Part shown: piece by piece, positions 1-8,571 of the stretch | Numbering within the stretch: position 1 is the stretch's first letter | Layout: each line of letters begins with the position of its first letter | Assembly: GCA_020832185.1 (NCBI GenBank) | Contig: JAFIFE010000011.1 | Location: 186,001 to 250,000 of the forward strand | DNA length: 64,000 nucleotides | Origin: Alkalibacterium sp. | Lineage (GTDB): Bacteria > Bacillota > Bacilli > Lactobacillales > Carnobacteriaceae_A | Direction: 5' to 3' | The notes under the pieces: generated by a model | Database searches by the model: none | What the model saw: only the letters and a program-made list of their open reading frames with translations | Told to the model about the DNA's origin: nothing | Made by a program: the position numbers and the translations under genes

Positions 1-278
1 TTCCTTTAGCGTCCCCTTAAATGTCATAAAAAATTCACATTTGGTTCCACGTAAAATGTCCTATCTGACTAAAGACCATTTTCCTTCATTTCCCTGTGAC
101 TTTCAAGGCATGTTTTAACTATATAAACATGTTTTAATTAAAAATCCAGGTCAATTGTAATGGAAATGTAACTGATTTGACACCCATTCCCGCAATTTAT
201 CAGATTCATCTTCAGACACTCCTTCTATAAACATTTAAACACTAACGGTCTGAAGAGTTTATTAGAACGACCGATAGA
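1..278. other. Non-coding left edge with a possible coding remnant
   Basis: No gene of normal size is visible. On the minus strand 151-234 a 27-codon frame (ATG at 234, stop at 151) gives a charged, amphipathic peptide containing SEDESDKLREW, which reads like the C-terminal tail of a real protein. It lacks a well-spaced ribosome binding site, and the stop codons upstream in the same frame would make it a remnant. No function is assigned. Confidence 0.2.
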
Positions 279-310
279 CAAAAATCCATCCCCAAATCAG
301 GAGATGGATC
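279..310 (-). terminator. Rho-independent terminator of trxA
   Basis: Read on the minus strand, ATCCATC pairs with GATGGAT, extended by a CC/GG step, and is followed by a T run. It lies 28 bases beyond the trxA stop codon. Confidence 0.7.
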
Positions 311-337
311 CAAATGTCCACTTATTATTTTAACCGA

Positions 338-649
338 TTATTTGTGTTTAACTAGTGCAGCTTCAATCTGTTCTTTGCTGTGGTAGCCAATCAATTTGTC
401 TACTACTTCGCCATCCTTGGTTACTAGTAATGTAGGAATACTCATGATTCCAAATTTACTTGGCGTTGCCTGATTGGCATCTACATCCATCTTGAAGTAG
501 TCAACACTCCCATCAGTTTCTTCATTTAATTCGTCTATAACGGGTGACTGCATGCGACACGGGCCACACCATGTTGCCCAAAAATCAACTAATGCTAACC
601 CTGAAGCTGTTTCCTGATCAAAATTTGAATCTGTCAGTTCTCTAACCAT
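338..649 (-). CDS. trxA: Thioredoxin
   Basis: A 103-residue cytoplasmic thiol-disulfide oxidoreductase that passes electrons from thioredoxin reductase to ribonucleotide reductase, peroxiredoxins and other oxidised proteins. The active site WCGPC is at residues 27-31 (Cys28, Cys31), and the cis-Pro loop (SIPTLL) is present. Length is normal for the family. The ATG follows AGGAGG at 6 bases. It has its own promoter (TAGACA, 17 bp, TATACT) in the gap after mutS2, and a 10-bp inverted repeat lies between that promoter and the ribosome binding site. Identification is secure. Confidence 0.97.
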   Translation of the reverse strand: MVRELTDSNFDQETASGLALVDFWATWCGPCRMQSPVIDELNEETDGSVDYFKMDVDANQATPSKFGIMSIPTLLVTKDGEVVDKLIGYHSKEQIEAALVKHK

Positions 650-668
650 TATTCATCCTCCTATAATT

Positions 669-693
669 TAACTTACTTATTAAAAGTAAGTTA
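669..693. promoter_or_regulatory. Inverted repeat, candidate operator before trxA
   Basis: TAACTTACTT and its exact reverse complement AAGTAAGTTA are separated by 5 bases. The core 673-689 has the form TTACT-N7-AGTAA. It sits just downstream of the expected transcription start of trxA, where a repressor would block elongation or initiation. The same core, with identical spacing, occurs before the dioxygenase gene at 38867-38883. Confidence 0.5.
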
Positions 694-707
694 TTTAATC
701 CATTGTC

Positions 708-736
708 AGTATAGCAAAGATTGTTAATCTTGTCTA
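708..736 (-). promoter_or_regulatory. Sigma-A promoter of trxA
   Basis: On the minus strand -35 TAGACA (731-736) and -10 TATACT (708-713) are 17 bp apart, with a TG one base before the -10 (extended -10). Confidence 0.75.
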
Positions 737-750
737 GCACTTGGTTTACA

Positions 751-3123
751 TTATTTAAATTTGACTATAGTAGCCCCGCTGCCTCCCTGATTAGCTGGGG
801 CATCCTCAAACGTATTGACCTGGGAATGTTTTCTTAAGAACTGATGTACACCTTTTCTAACTGCCCCGGTCCCCATCCCATGTATGATCGTTACTTGAGG
901 GTAGTTGGCAAGGAGGGCCTGATCAATGTATTTATCCACTCGGTTGAGGGCTTCTTCCACCCGCTCGCCTCTGACATCGATTTCCGTTGACACGCCACCT
1001 GAAGATGTTCGTCTGACAGACACTCTCTGTTTAGGCTCCGCTTCTTGTTTGACCTGAAGAAGATCGGCTTCGGGCAGTTTCATTTTCAGCATTCCCATCT
1101 GGACCACCCACTGTTTATGATCCGCTTGTTCTACAATGGTTCCTTTTTGTCCGAATGACTGGACCTCTACTGCATCTCCAACCTTCAATTCTCGTTTTCG
1201 CTTCTGTTTCTGAAGGACTTTATTCTTCTGAAGGGTCTCTTCCTCCGATTTCAGGTGAGACAGTTTTGACTGTGCTTCAATAAATTCATGCTCTTTGAGC
1301 GTTCCCTGCTGTGCCCCATCCAGTTGACGCTGCCTCAAATCTTTTACAATCGCATCGGCATCCTGTTTGGCCTGCTCTACATAGGCGTTAGCCTCTTTTT
1401 CAGCCTGTTTCTTTAAGGTCTCTTTTTCATTCTGATAATCAGCATACGCCTGTTTCAACTCGCGATGCAGTTTTTTGGCATCTCTTAATTCTATGTTTGC
1501 TTTTTCAGCGCCCGTTTCTGCTTCTTTTCGTTTGGCCTCCAGATCCTGGATCATCTGATCAACACTCTGACTTTCTCCACTCATCAGCTGCTTGGCTGAA
1601 TCAATGACCATATCATTCAGTCCGAGTCTTCTGGCAATTTCGAACGCGTTACTCCGTCCCGGAATACCTATCAGTAACCGATAGGTCGGACTTAATGTGT
1701 CGACATTGAATTCCATACTAGCATTGATGGTTTCAGGGCGATTATACCCATACGCTTTCAGCTCCGGATAGTGGGAGGTGATCATAACGTAACTGCCCTT
1801 TTGAGCAATCGCATCAAGGAGCGCAATCGCTAAGGCAGCTCCCTCCTGAGGATCTGTTCCTGCTCCTAATTCGTCCAGAAGAACTAGACTTTTTTCATCG
1901 ATCTGATTCAATATTGAAACGATATTCGTCAGATGAGAAGAGAATGTCGATAAACTTTGTTCTATAGACTGTTCATCTCCTATATCTGCGAAGACACTCG
2001 AGAATATTCCCATAGTGCTGTCTTCTTCAGCAGGGAGAAACAGTCCAGACTGCCCCATCATCTGCAGGAGTCCCAGTGTTTTTAAAACCACCGTTTTCCC
2101 CCCGGTATTTGGACCGGTCACAATCATTGTTTTGTAGTCTTCTCCAATAATAATATCATTAGCTACAACTTCGTCATCAATCAGTAACGGATGTCTTGCT
2201 TGCAGCAAAGAGACTTTATTATCTGATGATACTCTCGGTTTCACTGCTTTAAGTGCTTGTGCATATCTGCCTTTAGCCTGAATGACATCCAGTTCAACTA
2301 ATCGTGACAACTGGTTTCCGATGGCTTCTCTATAGGGTTCAATAGATAATGTCAGTTCTCTTAATATACGGTCCATTTCATTTTTCTCTTCAACCTGATA
2401 CTGTCTTAACTGATTATTTAAATCAATCACACTCTGCGGTTCGATAAACAGAGTTTGTCCTGTTGAACTTTGATCATGCACGACTCCGCCAAAGGTCGTT
2501 CGGTTTTCCTGTTTGACAGGAATAACATACCGGTCATTACGCATCGTAATAATCGCATCAGTCAGAAAGCGGGACTGAGGGCCTTTCACAATACTTTCAA
2601 GTTTCTGACGTGTTCTGCTCTCTGTCTGCTTGATTCCCTGTCTCAGACCCTTTAATTTCGAACTTGCGTCATCCAGAACATACCCGCCTTCATCCACTAC
2701 TGTAAAGATTGCACGTTCAAGTTTAGCGAATGTATCCAAGTCTCTTATCTTATCATATAATCGATTCAGCGGCACTTTCTCTTCTTCTACTTTAGTAAAA
2801 AAAGTTTTAATTTCTCTAATGGTTCTGAGAATTCTCCCTATCTGTGCTAATTCCACTCCATTCAATGTCCCCTGCATACGGACTCGATTCAAATGGGGTC
2901 GAATGTCTTCATAAGATGCTAACGGCATGCCTCCTTTTAAACGCAGCAGCATCACCGCATCTTCCGTTTCTTCCAGATCACTCGTGATTTTGCCGACATC
3001 AGTTGAAGGATGGATACTTCTTGCTTTTATTTTCCCCAACGAAGACACAGTGTGTTCAGACAACTGCTGTATGACTTTTTCGTATTCTAATTTTTTATAT
3101 GATGCTTGAAATGTATCAGTCAT
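751..3123 (-). CDS. mutS2: MutS2 family ATPase with Smr endonuclease domain
   Basis: A 790-residue protein of the MutS2 (RqcU) family. Members suppress homologous recombination and, in Firmicutes, act on collided ribosomes; which role dominates here cannot be read from sequence. The Walker A motif GPNTGGKT lies near residue 330, Walker B/signature residues LLDELGAGTDP follow, then a long charged coiled coil (about 510-640), a KOW-like segment and a C-terminal Smr domain with IDVRG and the loop HGMGTGAVRKG. The ATG follows AAGGAGAG. It lies downstream of cvpA-zapA, with a strong terminator between. Confidence 0.95.
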   Translation of the reverse strand: MTDTFQASYKKLEYEKVIQQLSEHTVSSLGKIKARSIHPSTDVGKITSDLEETEDAVMLLRLKGGMPLASYEDIRPHLNRVRMQGTLNGVELAQIGRILRTIREIKTFFTKVEEEKVPLNRLYDKIRDLDTFAKLERAIFTVVDEGGYVLDDASSKLKGLRQGIKQTESRTRQKLESIVKGPQSRFLTDAIITMRNDRYVIPVKQENRTTFGGVVHDQSSTGQTLFIEPQSVIDLNNQLRQYQVEEKNEMDRILRELTLSIEPYREAIGNQLSRLVELDVIQAKGRYAQALKAVKPRVSSDNKVSLLQARHPLLIDDEVVANDIIIGEDYKTMIVTGPNTGGKTVVLKTLGLLQMMGQSGLFLPAEEDSTMGIFSSVFADIGDEQSIEQSLSTFSSHLTNIVSILNQIDEKSLVLLDELGAGTDPQEGAALAIALLDAIAQKGSYVMITSHYPELKAYGYNRPETINASMEFNVDTLSPTYRLLIGIPGRSNAFEIARRLGLNDMVIDSAKQLMSGESQSVDQMIQDLEAKRKEAETGAEKANIELRDAKKLHRELKQAYADYQNEKETLKKQAEKEANAYVEQAKQDADAIVKDLRQRQLDGAQQGTLKEHEFIEAQSKLSHLKSEEETLQKNKVLQKQKRKRELKVGDAVEVQSFGQKGTIVEQADHKQWVVQMGMLKMKLPEADLLQVKQEAEPKQRVSVRRTSSGGVSTEIDVRGERVEEALNRVDKYIDQALLANYPQVTIIHGMGTGAVRKGVHQFLRKHSQVNTFEDAPANQGGSGATIVKFK

Positions 3124-3194
3124 TCTATTCTCTCCTTCATATCCTGCACGTGGTCATCACTTTATTAGTGTTCAGTCTCCAATTTTCGGCTAAG

Positions 3195-3246
3195 AAAAAA
3201 GGAGGATTTCAGGAGAATTTGATTTTCTCCTTCAACCCATCCTCCA
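3195..3246 (-). terminator. Nested terminator between cvpA and mutS2
   Basis: On the minus strand GGAGGAT pairs with ATCCTCC, an inner AGGAGAA pairs with TTCTCCT, and a run of T follows. It lies 13 bases beyond the cvpA stop, so mutS2 probably depends on read-through or its own promoter. Confidence 0.75.
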
Positions 3247-3258
3247 TGTTATTTAGTA

Positions 3259-3816
3259 TTAGTCGAGACCTTCCATTATCCACCAGTCATAAAACTGAGT
3301 AGATAGTTCAGGTGTCGTGGTGACTATATTTCTGGCAGCATTACTGTTTTCGAACTGGTTTTGAATGATCGGTAACGGAATTGTCGATAATAAAAACAGA
3401 ACCAGAAAGAGTCCTATATAGTGAACGACAAAACTCAAAATCGCTCCTCCAATTGCATTGAGCGTTCTGACAACTGGAATATCAGCCAGGAAGTTGAACA
3501 ACCCGCCAATCAGTCTTGTAATTAGCCAGCCTGCAAATAGTATCAGAATGAATGAAATCCCTTTGTAAAATGCGCCGTCCAGATTGAAGAGGAAGTCCAT
3601 CCCATATAAAACAAACGGGTTGCTGGTGGAAGAGGTTGGTGTCGGATAAGGAATCAGCATTTCTACAAATTCACTAATCTGCTGATAGTAGGTTAAGGCA
3701 AACCAGAATGAAACGGCATACCCGATCGTCAGTACCAACTGCAGCACGAGCCCTCTTCTTGCCCCACTGTATAAAGAAAGTAATAAAACAAATAGTATAA
3801 TGGCTGTTAAAATCAT
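3259..3816 (-). CDS. cvpA: CvpA family membrane protein
   Basis: An 185-residue integral membrane protein of the CvpA/YshB family, a conserved neighbour of zapA and mutS2 in Firmicutes. Its biochemical role is unsettled; homologues were linked to colicin V export and biofilm. About four hydrophobic segments are visible, with SGARRGL near the N-terminus and a glycine-rich FLADIPVVRTLNAIGG stretch typical of the family. An upstream TTG at 3840 would add eight residues, but the ATG at 3816 is preceded by AAGGAGA at good distance and is preferred. zapA ends 30 bases upstream, so the two are probably cotranscribed. Confidence 0.88.
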   Translation of the reverse strand: MILTAIILFVLLLSLYSGARRGLVLQLVLTIGYAVSFWFALTYYQQISEFVEMLIPYPTPTSSTSNPFVLYGMDFLFNLDGAFYKGISFILILFAGWLITRLIGGLFNFLADIPVVRTLNAIGGAILSFVVHYIGLFLVLFLLSTIPLPIIQNQFENSNAARNIVTTTPELSTQFYDWWIMEGLD

Positions 3817-3846
3817 AAATTTTCTCCTTAATTGAAACAATAGAGG

Positions 3847-4113
3847 CTAAAGTGACTCGTTTTGTAATTGTTCCATTTTTTCCTTTAAGTCTTCCAGTTC
3901 TTTCTGCAATGACAGCTGATCAGAGACCGTATTGATTGCCAGCAGTATCGCTTGTTTCTCACTGCTCAATCCTTTAGTCATTTCTTTAACTTGAAGTAAT
4001 TGTTCGTCAACTGTTTCTGCTACTGTTTTCATATGTTCTTGAGATTTAGGCCCCACAATTGTGTAGCTTTCTCCGTTAATGGTTGCTTTATAACGTCGCT
4101 TCCCCTCAGGCAT
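3847..4113 (-). CDS. zapA: Cell division protein ZapA
   Basis: An 88-residue ZapA-type protein that binds and bundles FtsZ at the division ring. It shows the N-terminal sheet segment (YKATINGESYTIVGP), which forms the dimer head, followed by a long helix ending in a coiled coil (QKELEDLKEKMEQL), as in other ZapA proteins. The ATG at 4113 follows GAGGAGG closely; a longer frame from GTG at 4134 would put that ribosome binding site inside the gene and is rejected. The gene is followed by cvpA. Confidence 0.92.
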   Translation of the reverse strand: MPEGKRRYKATINGESYTIVGPKSQEHMKTVAETVDEQLLQVKEMTKGLSSEKQAILLAINTVSDQLSLQKELEDLKEKMEQLQNESL

Positions 4114-4225
4114 GAGTAAGCCTCCTCGCTTCACAAATTCTTTATTATAATAACATGAATTCAGGTTTTATGCATTATTTCCCGGCTCTTTTATAAAATT
4201 AAGCGGTCTGTTCTGCTTAAACCCA

Positions 4226-4277
4226 GAAAAAAAGCCCCCTTATTTCTAACATACCAGACAAGAAAGAAGTGGCTTTC
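4226..4277 (-). terminator. Terminator of pheST
   Basis: On the minus strand AAAGCC pairs with GGCTTT across an imperfect inner stem (TTTCT/AGAAA), followed by seven T. A second small perfect hairpin (CAGATTA/TAATCTG, 4317-4333) sits directly after the pheT stop codon. Confidence 0.65.
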
Positions 4278-4339
4278 AGTCCGCATGTCAGTAATAAGGA
4301 GGTCTTTATGGATGATCAGATTACACTAATCTGTTTTAC

Positions 4340-6754
4340 TTATCTAATATCTGCCCCGAATTGTTCAGTCAAGGCCAGTTTGACTTGTTCAAAATCTTTA
4401 GTGACTTCTTCTTCTTTAAGGGTAGCGTCCGGATTTAAATAAGACAAACTATACGCTAAGGATTTCTTCCCATCCTCAATGTTCTCTCCCTGGTAAAGGT
4501 CGAATAAGCGTACTGATTTGAGCCAATTCCCTCCTGATGCATGCATCACTTTGATGATCTCTTCATGCAGAACAGTTTCTTCGACAACAAACGCTAAGTC
4601 TCTTGATGTTCCAGGGTATTTAGGAATTGATTTGAATTTGATTGTGTCATGTTCATTATTAATGAAGGGTTCCATATCGATTTCAAAAAGAACCGTCTCA
4701 TTCAAATCTCGTTCTTTAGCCATCGATGGGTGCAGTTGACCCACCATTCCTATCAGCTGTTCATTCCAGAATACTTTAGCGGTACGCCCAGGATGCATTT
4801 CGGAGTAGTCTTTTACCGGCACAAACGTAATCGCTTCTCTTACGCCTAAGGTATCGAACCACTCGTCTATGATGCCTTTTACAGCAAAATAATCCACCTC
4901 AACATGAGATTCCTGCCAGCTGTTTTCAACTAATGCTCCAGTCATTACTCCAGCAACATGAGTGGTTTCGCTCGGTAAAGTTGAGTCCGTCTGATTGAAG
5001 ACACGCCCTATTTCAAATAAGGACACATTTTTGGATTGTCGCGCTACATTGTATTGAACATTATCCAGTAAGCCACTGACCAGGCTTTGTCTCAGTGCTT
5101 TATGTTCTTCACTCATCGGCCAGTCCAGTTCAACGGGCTCTTTGCCTGAATAGGCAAACGCCTTAGCTTTTTCAGTCGTCGTCAGTGCATAACTGATTGC
5201 TTGTCCAAGTCCGCAGCTTTCCATAAAGTGTCGTGTATAACGCGTGATTTTTTGAGCGTACGTCAACTCTCCTGGTACTGATTCACTATGAGGAAGGGTT
5301 GAAGGCAATTTATGATACCCATGTATTCGCGCCACTTCTTCGATAATGTCTGCTTCGATCGTAATATCCCATCGTCTAGGAGGGACGGTTACTTCTACAA
5401 GCTCCGTTGTCACACTGCTTTCGAATCCTAAGCGGTCAAAGATGCTTTCCAAGTCATGTACTGTCATGTCTGTACCTAAGCTTCTATTGATTTTATCAGC
5501 AGATGTGGTCACTTTCTGATAGACAGGCTGTTCCGATTCGATTTGAGCCGTTCCGGAAACGACTTGTCCATTTCCTAATGAAGCAATCAAAGCCGCCGCA
5601 TGATCAAGTGCCTGCTGAACCGTTTCTCTATTTAATCCTTTTTCAAATCTCGAACTGGATTCACTTCTCAAATTCAGTGACTGCGCAGTTTTTCGAATCA
5701 GGCTTGACTCAAACACTGCGGATTCCAGGGCTACAGTCTTAGTGTGTGCAGTGACATGGGTATTTTCTCCCCCCATAACTCCCGCAAGCGCTACAGGTAC
5801 TCTTCCGTTAGTGATCACTAAGTTGTCCTGATTCAATTCACGTTTTTGACCGTCTAATGTCACAAGGGTTTCTGATCCTTTTGCACGTCTGACTAGTATG
5901 TCTTTAGAGTCCAACGTATCGTAGTCAAAGGCATGCAGCGGTTGACCATATTCAAGCATGATATAGTTGGTTACATCCACAACAGCATCGATTGGACGAA
6001 TACCGGCATGCATCAGTTTACGCTGCAGCCACAGAGGACTTTCCGTGACCACTAAATCTTTGATGACACGCATTTTGTAAACAGAATTGTCATCAGTATT
6101 TTCAACTGAGACGTTAATATAGTTTTCAATTGAATCTGAGGTCTCTTCGTTCAAATTAACACCGGTAAATTTGGGTGTCTGGCTGAGGATCGCACCCGCT
6201 TCAAAAGCGACTCCGCGCATACTTAAAGCATCTGCACGGTTTGGGGTGATGTCCAGTTCGATGAACGCGTCATCAAGCCCGAGATAAGGTAATGCATCGG
6301 CTCCTGTTTCAGCATCCTGAGGCAGCACATAAATACCGTCTTCAGAATGTTTAGGAATAACAGAATCAGAGAACCCCAGTTCATCCAGAGAACAGATCAT
6401 TCCATTTGAGATGACGCCTCTCAGTTTACTTTTCTTGATTTTCATTCCATTTGCCAATCGAGCGCCAGGTAAAGCAACCACTACTTTCTGTCCCGCTTTA
6501 ACATTTGGTGCCCCACAGACGATTTGAACAGGGTCTTCTTCCCCGACGTCTACTGTTGTGATGTTCAAATGGTCTGAATCTTCCATTCTGTCCGCTGTCA
6601 AAACGTTTCCGACAACAATTTGTTTCAGTTCTTTAGCAGGCTCGCTTACGCTATCTACCTCGATCCCTGTAAGGGTGATTTGTTCAGCCAGGTCTTCAGG
6701 AGACACTGCTGATAAATCTAATGATTCACTTAACCAGTTGTATGATACTTTCAT
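4340..6754 (-). CDS. pheT: Phenylalanyl-tRNA synthetase beta subunit
   Basis: An 804-residue beta subunit of the alpha2-beta2 enzyme that charges tRNA-Phe. In order it shows an N-terminal domain beginning MKVSYNWL, an OB-fold tRNA-binding domain (about 40-150, with ADRMEDSDHL), the B3/B4 editing domain that hydrolyses Tyr-tRNA-Phe, the B5 domain (about 405-475), a catalytic-like core and a C-terminal FDX-ACB anticodon-binding domain (about 710-800, PKYPGTSRDLAFV). Length fits the bacterial family. It follows pheS by 6 bases and shares its T-box leader. Confidence 0.97.
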   Translation of the reverse strand: MKVSYNWLSESLDLSAVSPEDLAEQITLTGIEVDSVSEPAKELKQIVVGNVLTADRMEDSDHLNITTVDVGEEDPVQIVCGAPNVKAGQKVVVALPGARLANGMKIKKSKLRGVISNGMICSLDELGFSDSVIPKHSEDGIYVLPQDAETGADALPYLGLDDAFIELDITPNRADALSMRGVAFEAGAILSQTPKFTGVNLNEETSDSIENYINVSVENTDDNSVYKMRVIKDLVVTESPLWLQRKLMHAGIRPIDAVVDVTNYIMLEYGQPLHAFDYDTLDSKDILVRRAKGSETLVTLDGQKRELNQDNLVITNGRVPVALAGVMGGENTHVTAHTKTVALESAVFESSLIRKTAQSLNLRSESSSRFEKGLNRETVQQALDHAAALIASLGNGQVVSGTAQIESEQPVYQKVTTSADKINRSLGTDMTVHDLESIFDRLGFESSVTTELVEVTVPPRRWDITIEADIIEEVARIHGYHKLPSTLPHSESVPGELTYAQKITRYTRHFMESCGLGQAISYALTTTEKAKAFAYSGKEPVELDWPMSEEHKALRQSLVSGLLDNVQYNVARQSKNVSLFEIGRVFNQTDSTLPSETTHVAGVMTGALVENSWQESHVEVDYFAVKGIIDEWFDTLGVREAITFVPVKDYSEMHPGRTAKVFWNEQLIGMVGQLHPSMAKERDLNETVLFEIDMEPFINNEHDTIKFKSIPKYPGTSRDLAFVVEETVLHEEIIKVMHASGGNWLKSVRLFDLYQGENIEDGKKSLAYSLSYLNPDATLKEEEVTKDFEQVKLALTEQFGADIR

Positions 6755-6760
6755 ATTTAT

Positions 6761-7807
6761 CTACCCTTTCCTTTTGAATTGTTGTAAGAAGCGCTGATCG
6801 TTCAGATAGAAATTCCTGATATCATCAACCCCATATTTCAGCATGGCAATACGGTCTGGTCCTAGACCAAAAGCAAAGCCGCTGTATTTAGAAGAATCCA
6901 CGCCTGACATTTCCAGAACGTTCGGATGTGTCATTCCTGCTCCCAGAATTTCGATCCATCCTGTTCCTTTACAGACGTTACACCCTTTGCCTCCACACTT
7001 GAAGCAGCTGACATCGACTTCGACAGAAGGTTCAGTAAATGGGAAATAACTTGGACGCAATCTGATTTCACGGTCCTCACCAAACATTTTCTTGGCAAGC
7101 AGTTCCAAAGTTCCTTTTAAGTCAGCCATCGTGATATTTTCAGCGATGACCATGCCTTCGATCTGATGGAACTGGTGTGAGTGAGTCGCATCATCGGTGT
7201 CTCTTCGGTAAACTTTACCTGGACTGATCATTTTTAATGGCCCTTTAGAAAAATCATGACTTTCTAAAGTGCGTGCCTGAATAGGGGACGTATGCGTACG
7301 CAGCAGCACGTCTGGTGTGATATAAAATGTATCCTGCATATCTCTTGCCGGGTGATTTTGAGGTAAATTAACACGCTCAAAGTTATAATAATCTGACTCG
7401 ACTTCGTTTCCTTCTATAATCTGGTATCCCATCCCGAGAAACAGATCCTCAATGTCTTCCATGATTTGAGTCAGTACATGTGTCTGACCTTTAGATACTT
7501 GTTTACCTGGAAGTGTGACATCAATGGTTTCGTTCTCAAGCTGACGCTCCAGCGCCTCTTTTTCCAGTCGTTCTTTTTTATGCGACAGTAACGCTGTTAG
7601 CTCATCTCTCACTTCATTCGCTTTTTTACCGATAATGGGTCTCTCTTTGGGGTCAATATCTTTTACCCCTTTAAGTACACTGGTGATTTCCCCTTTTTTC
7701 CCTAAATAGCTTACTCTTATTGCTTCAAGTTCTTTGACGGATTCGGCTGCATTGGTTTCAATGACTGCCTTAGCTAAAACCGTAGTTAATTGTTCTTCGA
7801 TTCCCAT
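6761..7807 (-). CDS. pheS: Phenylalanyl-tRNA synthetase alpha subunit
   Basis: A 348-residue catalytic subunit, class II aminoacyl-tRNA synthetase. An N-terminal coiled coil (tRNA contact) precedes the core, which shows [11 protein letters not shown], motif 2 region [12 protein letters not shown] and motif 3 [18 protein letters not shown] Cys cluster [12 protein letters not shown] is also present, as in other Firmicute PheS proteins. The ATG at 7807 follows GAGGAGA; a longer frame starting at 7855 would run into the T-box terminator and is rejected. The operon pheST is controlled by the Phe T-box upstream. Confidence 0.97.
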   Translation of the reverse strand: MGIEEQLTTVLAKAVIETNAAESVKELEAIRVSYLGKKGEITSVLKGVKDIDPKERPIIGKKANEVRDELTALLSHKKERLEKEALERQLENETIDVTLPGKQVSKGQTHVLTQIMEDIEDLFLGMGYQIIEGNEVESDYYNFERVNLPQNHPARDMQDTFYITPDVLLRTHTSPIQARTLESHDFSKGPLKMISPGKVYRRDTDDATHSHQFHQIEGMVIAENITMADLKGTLELLAKKMFGEDREIRLRPSYFPFTEPSVEVDVSCFKCGGKGCNVCKGTGWIEILGAGMTHPNVLEMSGVDSSKYSGFAFGLGPDRIAMLKYGVDDIRNFYLNDQRFLQQFKRKG

Positions 7808-7841
7808 ACTTATTCTCTCCTCTATTTTCTGTTTTAAAACG

Positions 7842-8065
7842 CAAAAAGACCCCATCCCAATAGAGGGACGAGGTCATCACGCGGTACCACCCTTGTTCAA
7901 AAGTCAGACTTTTGCACTTCTGCATAACGGCGCATACCGAGACCAGTTTCCTGGCCTAACTTCTTCTTTGACCACAAGTACATGTCAAAGGAAACGATGA
8001 AAGTGAACTTCCAGAATCCTTTCAGTCAATGCTTCCAGCCATGGCATTGTTCTCTAAAACTGATT
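7842..8065 (-). promoter_or_regulatory. T-box riboswitch, Phe-specific, before pheST
   Basis: The minus strand carries the T-box core AGGGTGGTACCGCG (7881-7894), followed by a terminator in which GACC..TCCC pairs with GGGA..GGTC, then five T (7842-7876). Upstream there is a stem I with an AGAGA bulge. The most likely specifier is UUC at 8005-8007, a Phe codon followed by A as expected. Uncharged tRNA-Phe should favour read-through into pheST. Confidence 0.92.
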
Positions 8066-8099
8066 AAATACTGTACTCTTTTTCATCAATTGTTTTACA

Positions 8100-8456
8100 T
8101 TATTTATTTTCAGAATCGCAAATCCAGTGATCTGCCCAATCCTGCACTTCATTCATTACACTTTTTAAGGCTTTGCCTTTTTCAGTTAATCGATAACCTG
8201 AACGGATATCACACGTTTCATCTAAGTCTCTCGTTACAATTGCTTCTTTTTCCAATTCTTTTAAACGCTCGACTAAGACACGGTCACTGACACCTGGTAT
8301 CGATTGAGAGAGATCTTTAAAACGTCGAGGTCCATCCAACAATACATCAATGATTAATCCAGTCCATTTTTTACCTAATATCGCGAATGTCTGTTCAAAT
8401 CTGGGACAAATGATTTTCTCAGATTCTAAATCTTTTGTATGAGTCATTTCGATCAT
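8100..8456 (-). CDS. HxlR (DUF24) family winged-helix regulator
   Basis: A 118-residue DNA-binding protein of the HxlR/DUF24 family, whose members (YodB, CatR, HypR, QsrR) often sense quinones or oxidants through an N-terminal Cys. Here KIICPRFEQTFAILGKKW carries such a Cys in the expected place near residue 17, followed by the winged helix (RRFKDLSQSIPGVSDRVLVERLKELE). A second Cys lies at DETCDI. Its promoter overlaps an inverted repeat of QsrR type, suggesting autorepression. Family assignment is firm; the inducer and regulon are inference. Confidence 0.9.
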   Translation of the reverse strand: MIEMTHTKDLESEKIICPRFEQTFAILGKKWTGLIIDVLLDGPRRFKDLSQSIPGVSDRVLVERLKELEKEAIVTRDLDETCDIRSGYRLTEKGKALKSVMNEVQDWADHWICDSENK

Positions 8457-8486
8457 ATATTGTCACCTCTTCTTTCACGTCTTTCA

Positions 8487-8504
8487 GTATACCATTATAC
8501 CAAA
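8487..8504 (-). promoter_or_regulatory. Extended -10 promoter overlapped by GTATA/TATAC operator
   Basis: On the minus strand TGGTATAAT is an extended -10 element. It overlaps GTATA-N4-TATAC (8487-8500), resembling the GTATA-N5-TATAC site reported for the DUF24 regulator QsrR. The position fits autorepression. Confidence 0.5.
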
Positions 8505-8571
8505 CAAAAGTGTAGAAGCCATACTTATTTTTTGGAAGTTTAAGATTTTGTTCACAATTCTGTGACACCTC

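Noticed and set aside
7842-8065. A frame through the pheST leader as a leader peptide.
   Set aside because: The region is explained by the T-box; the frames lack ribosome binding sites.
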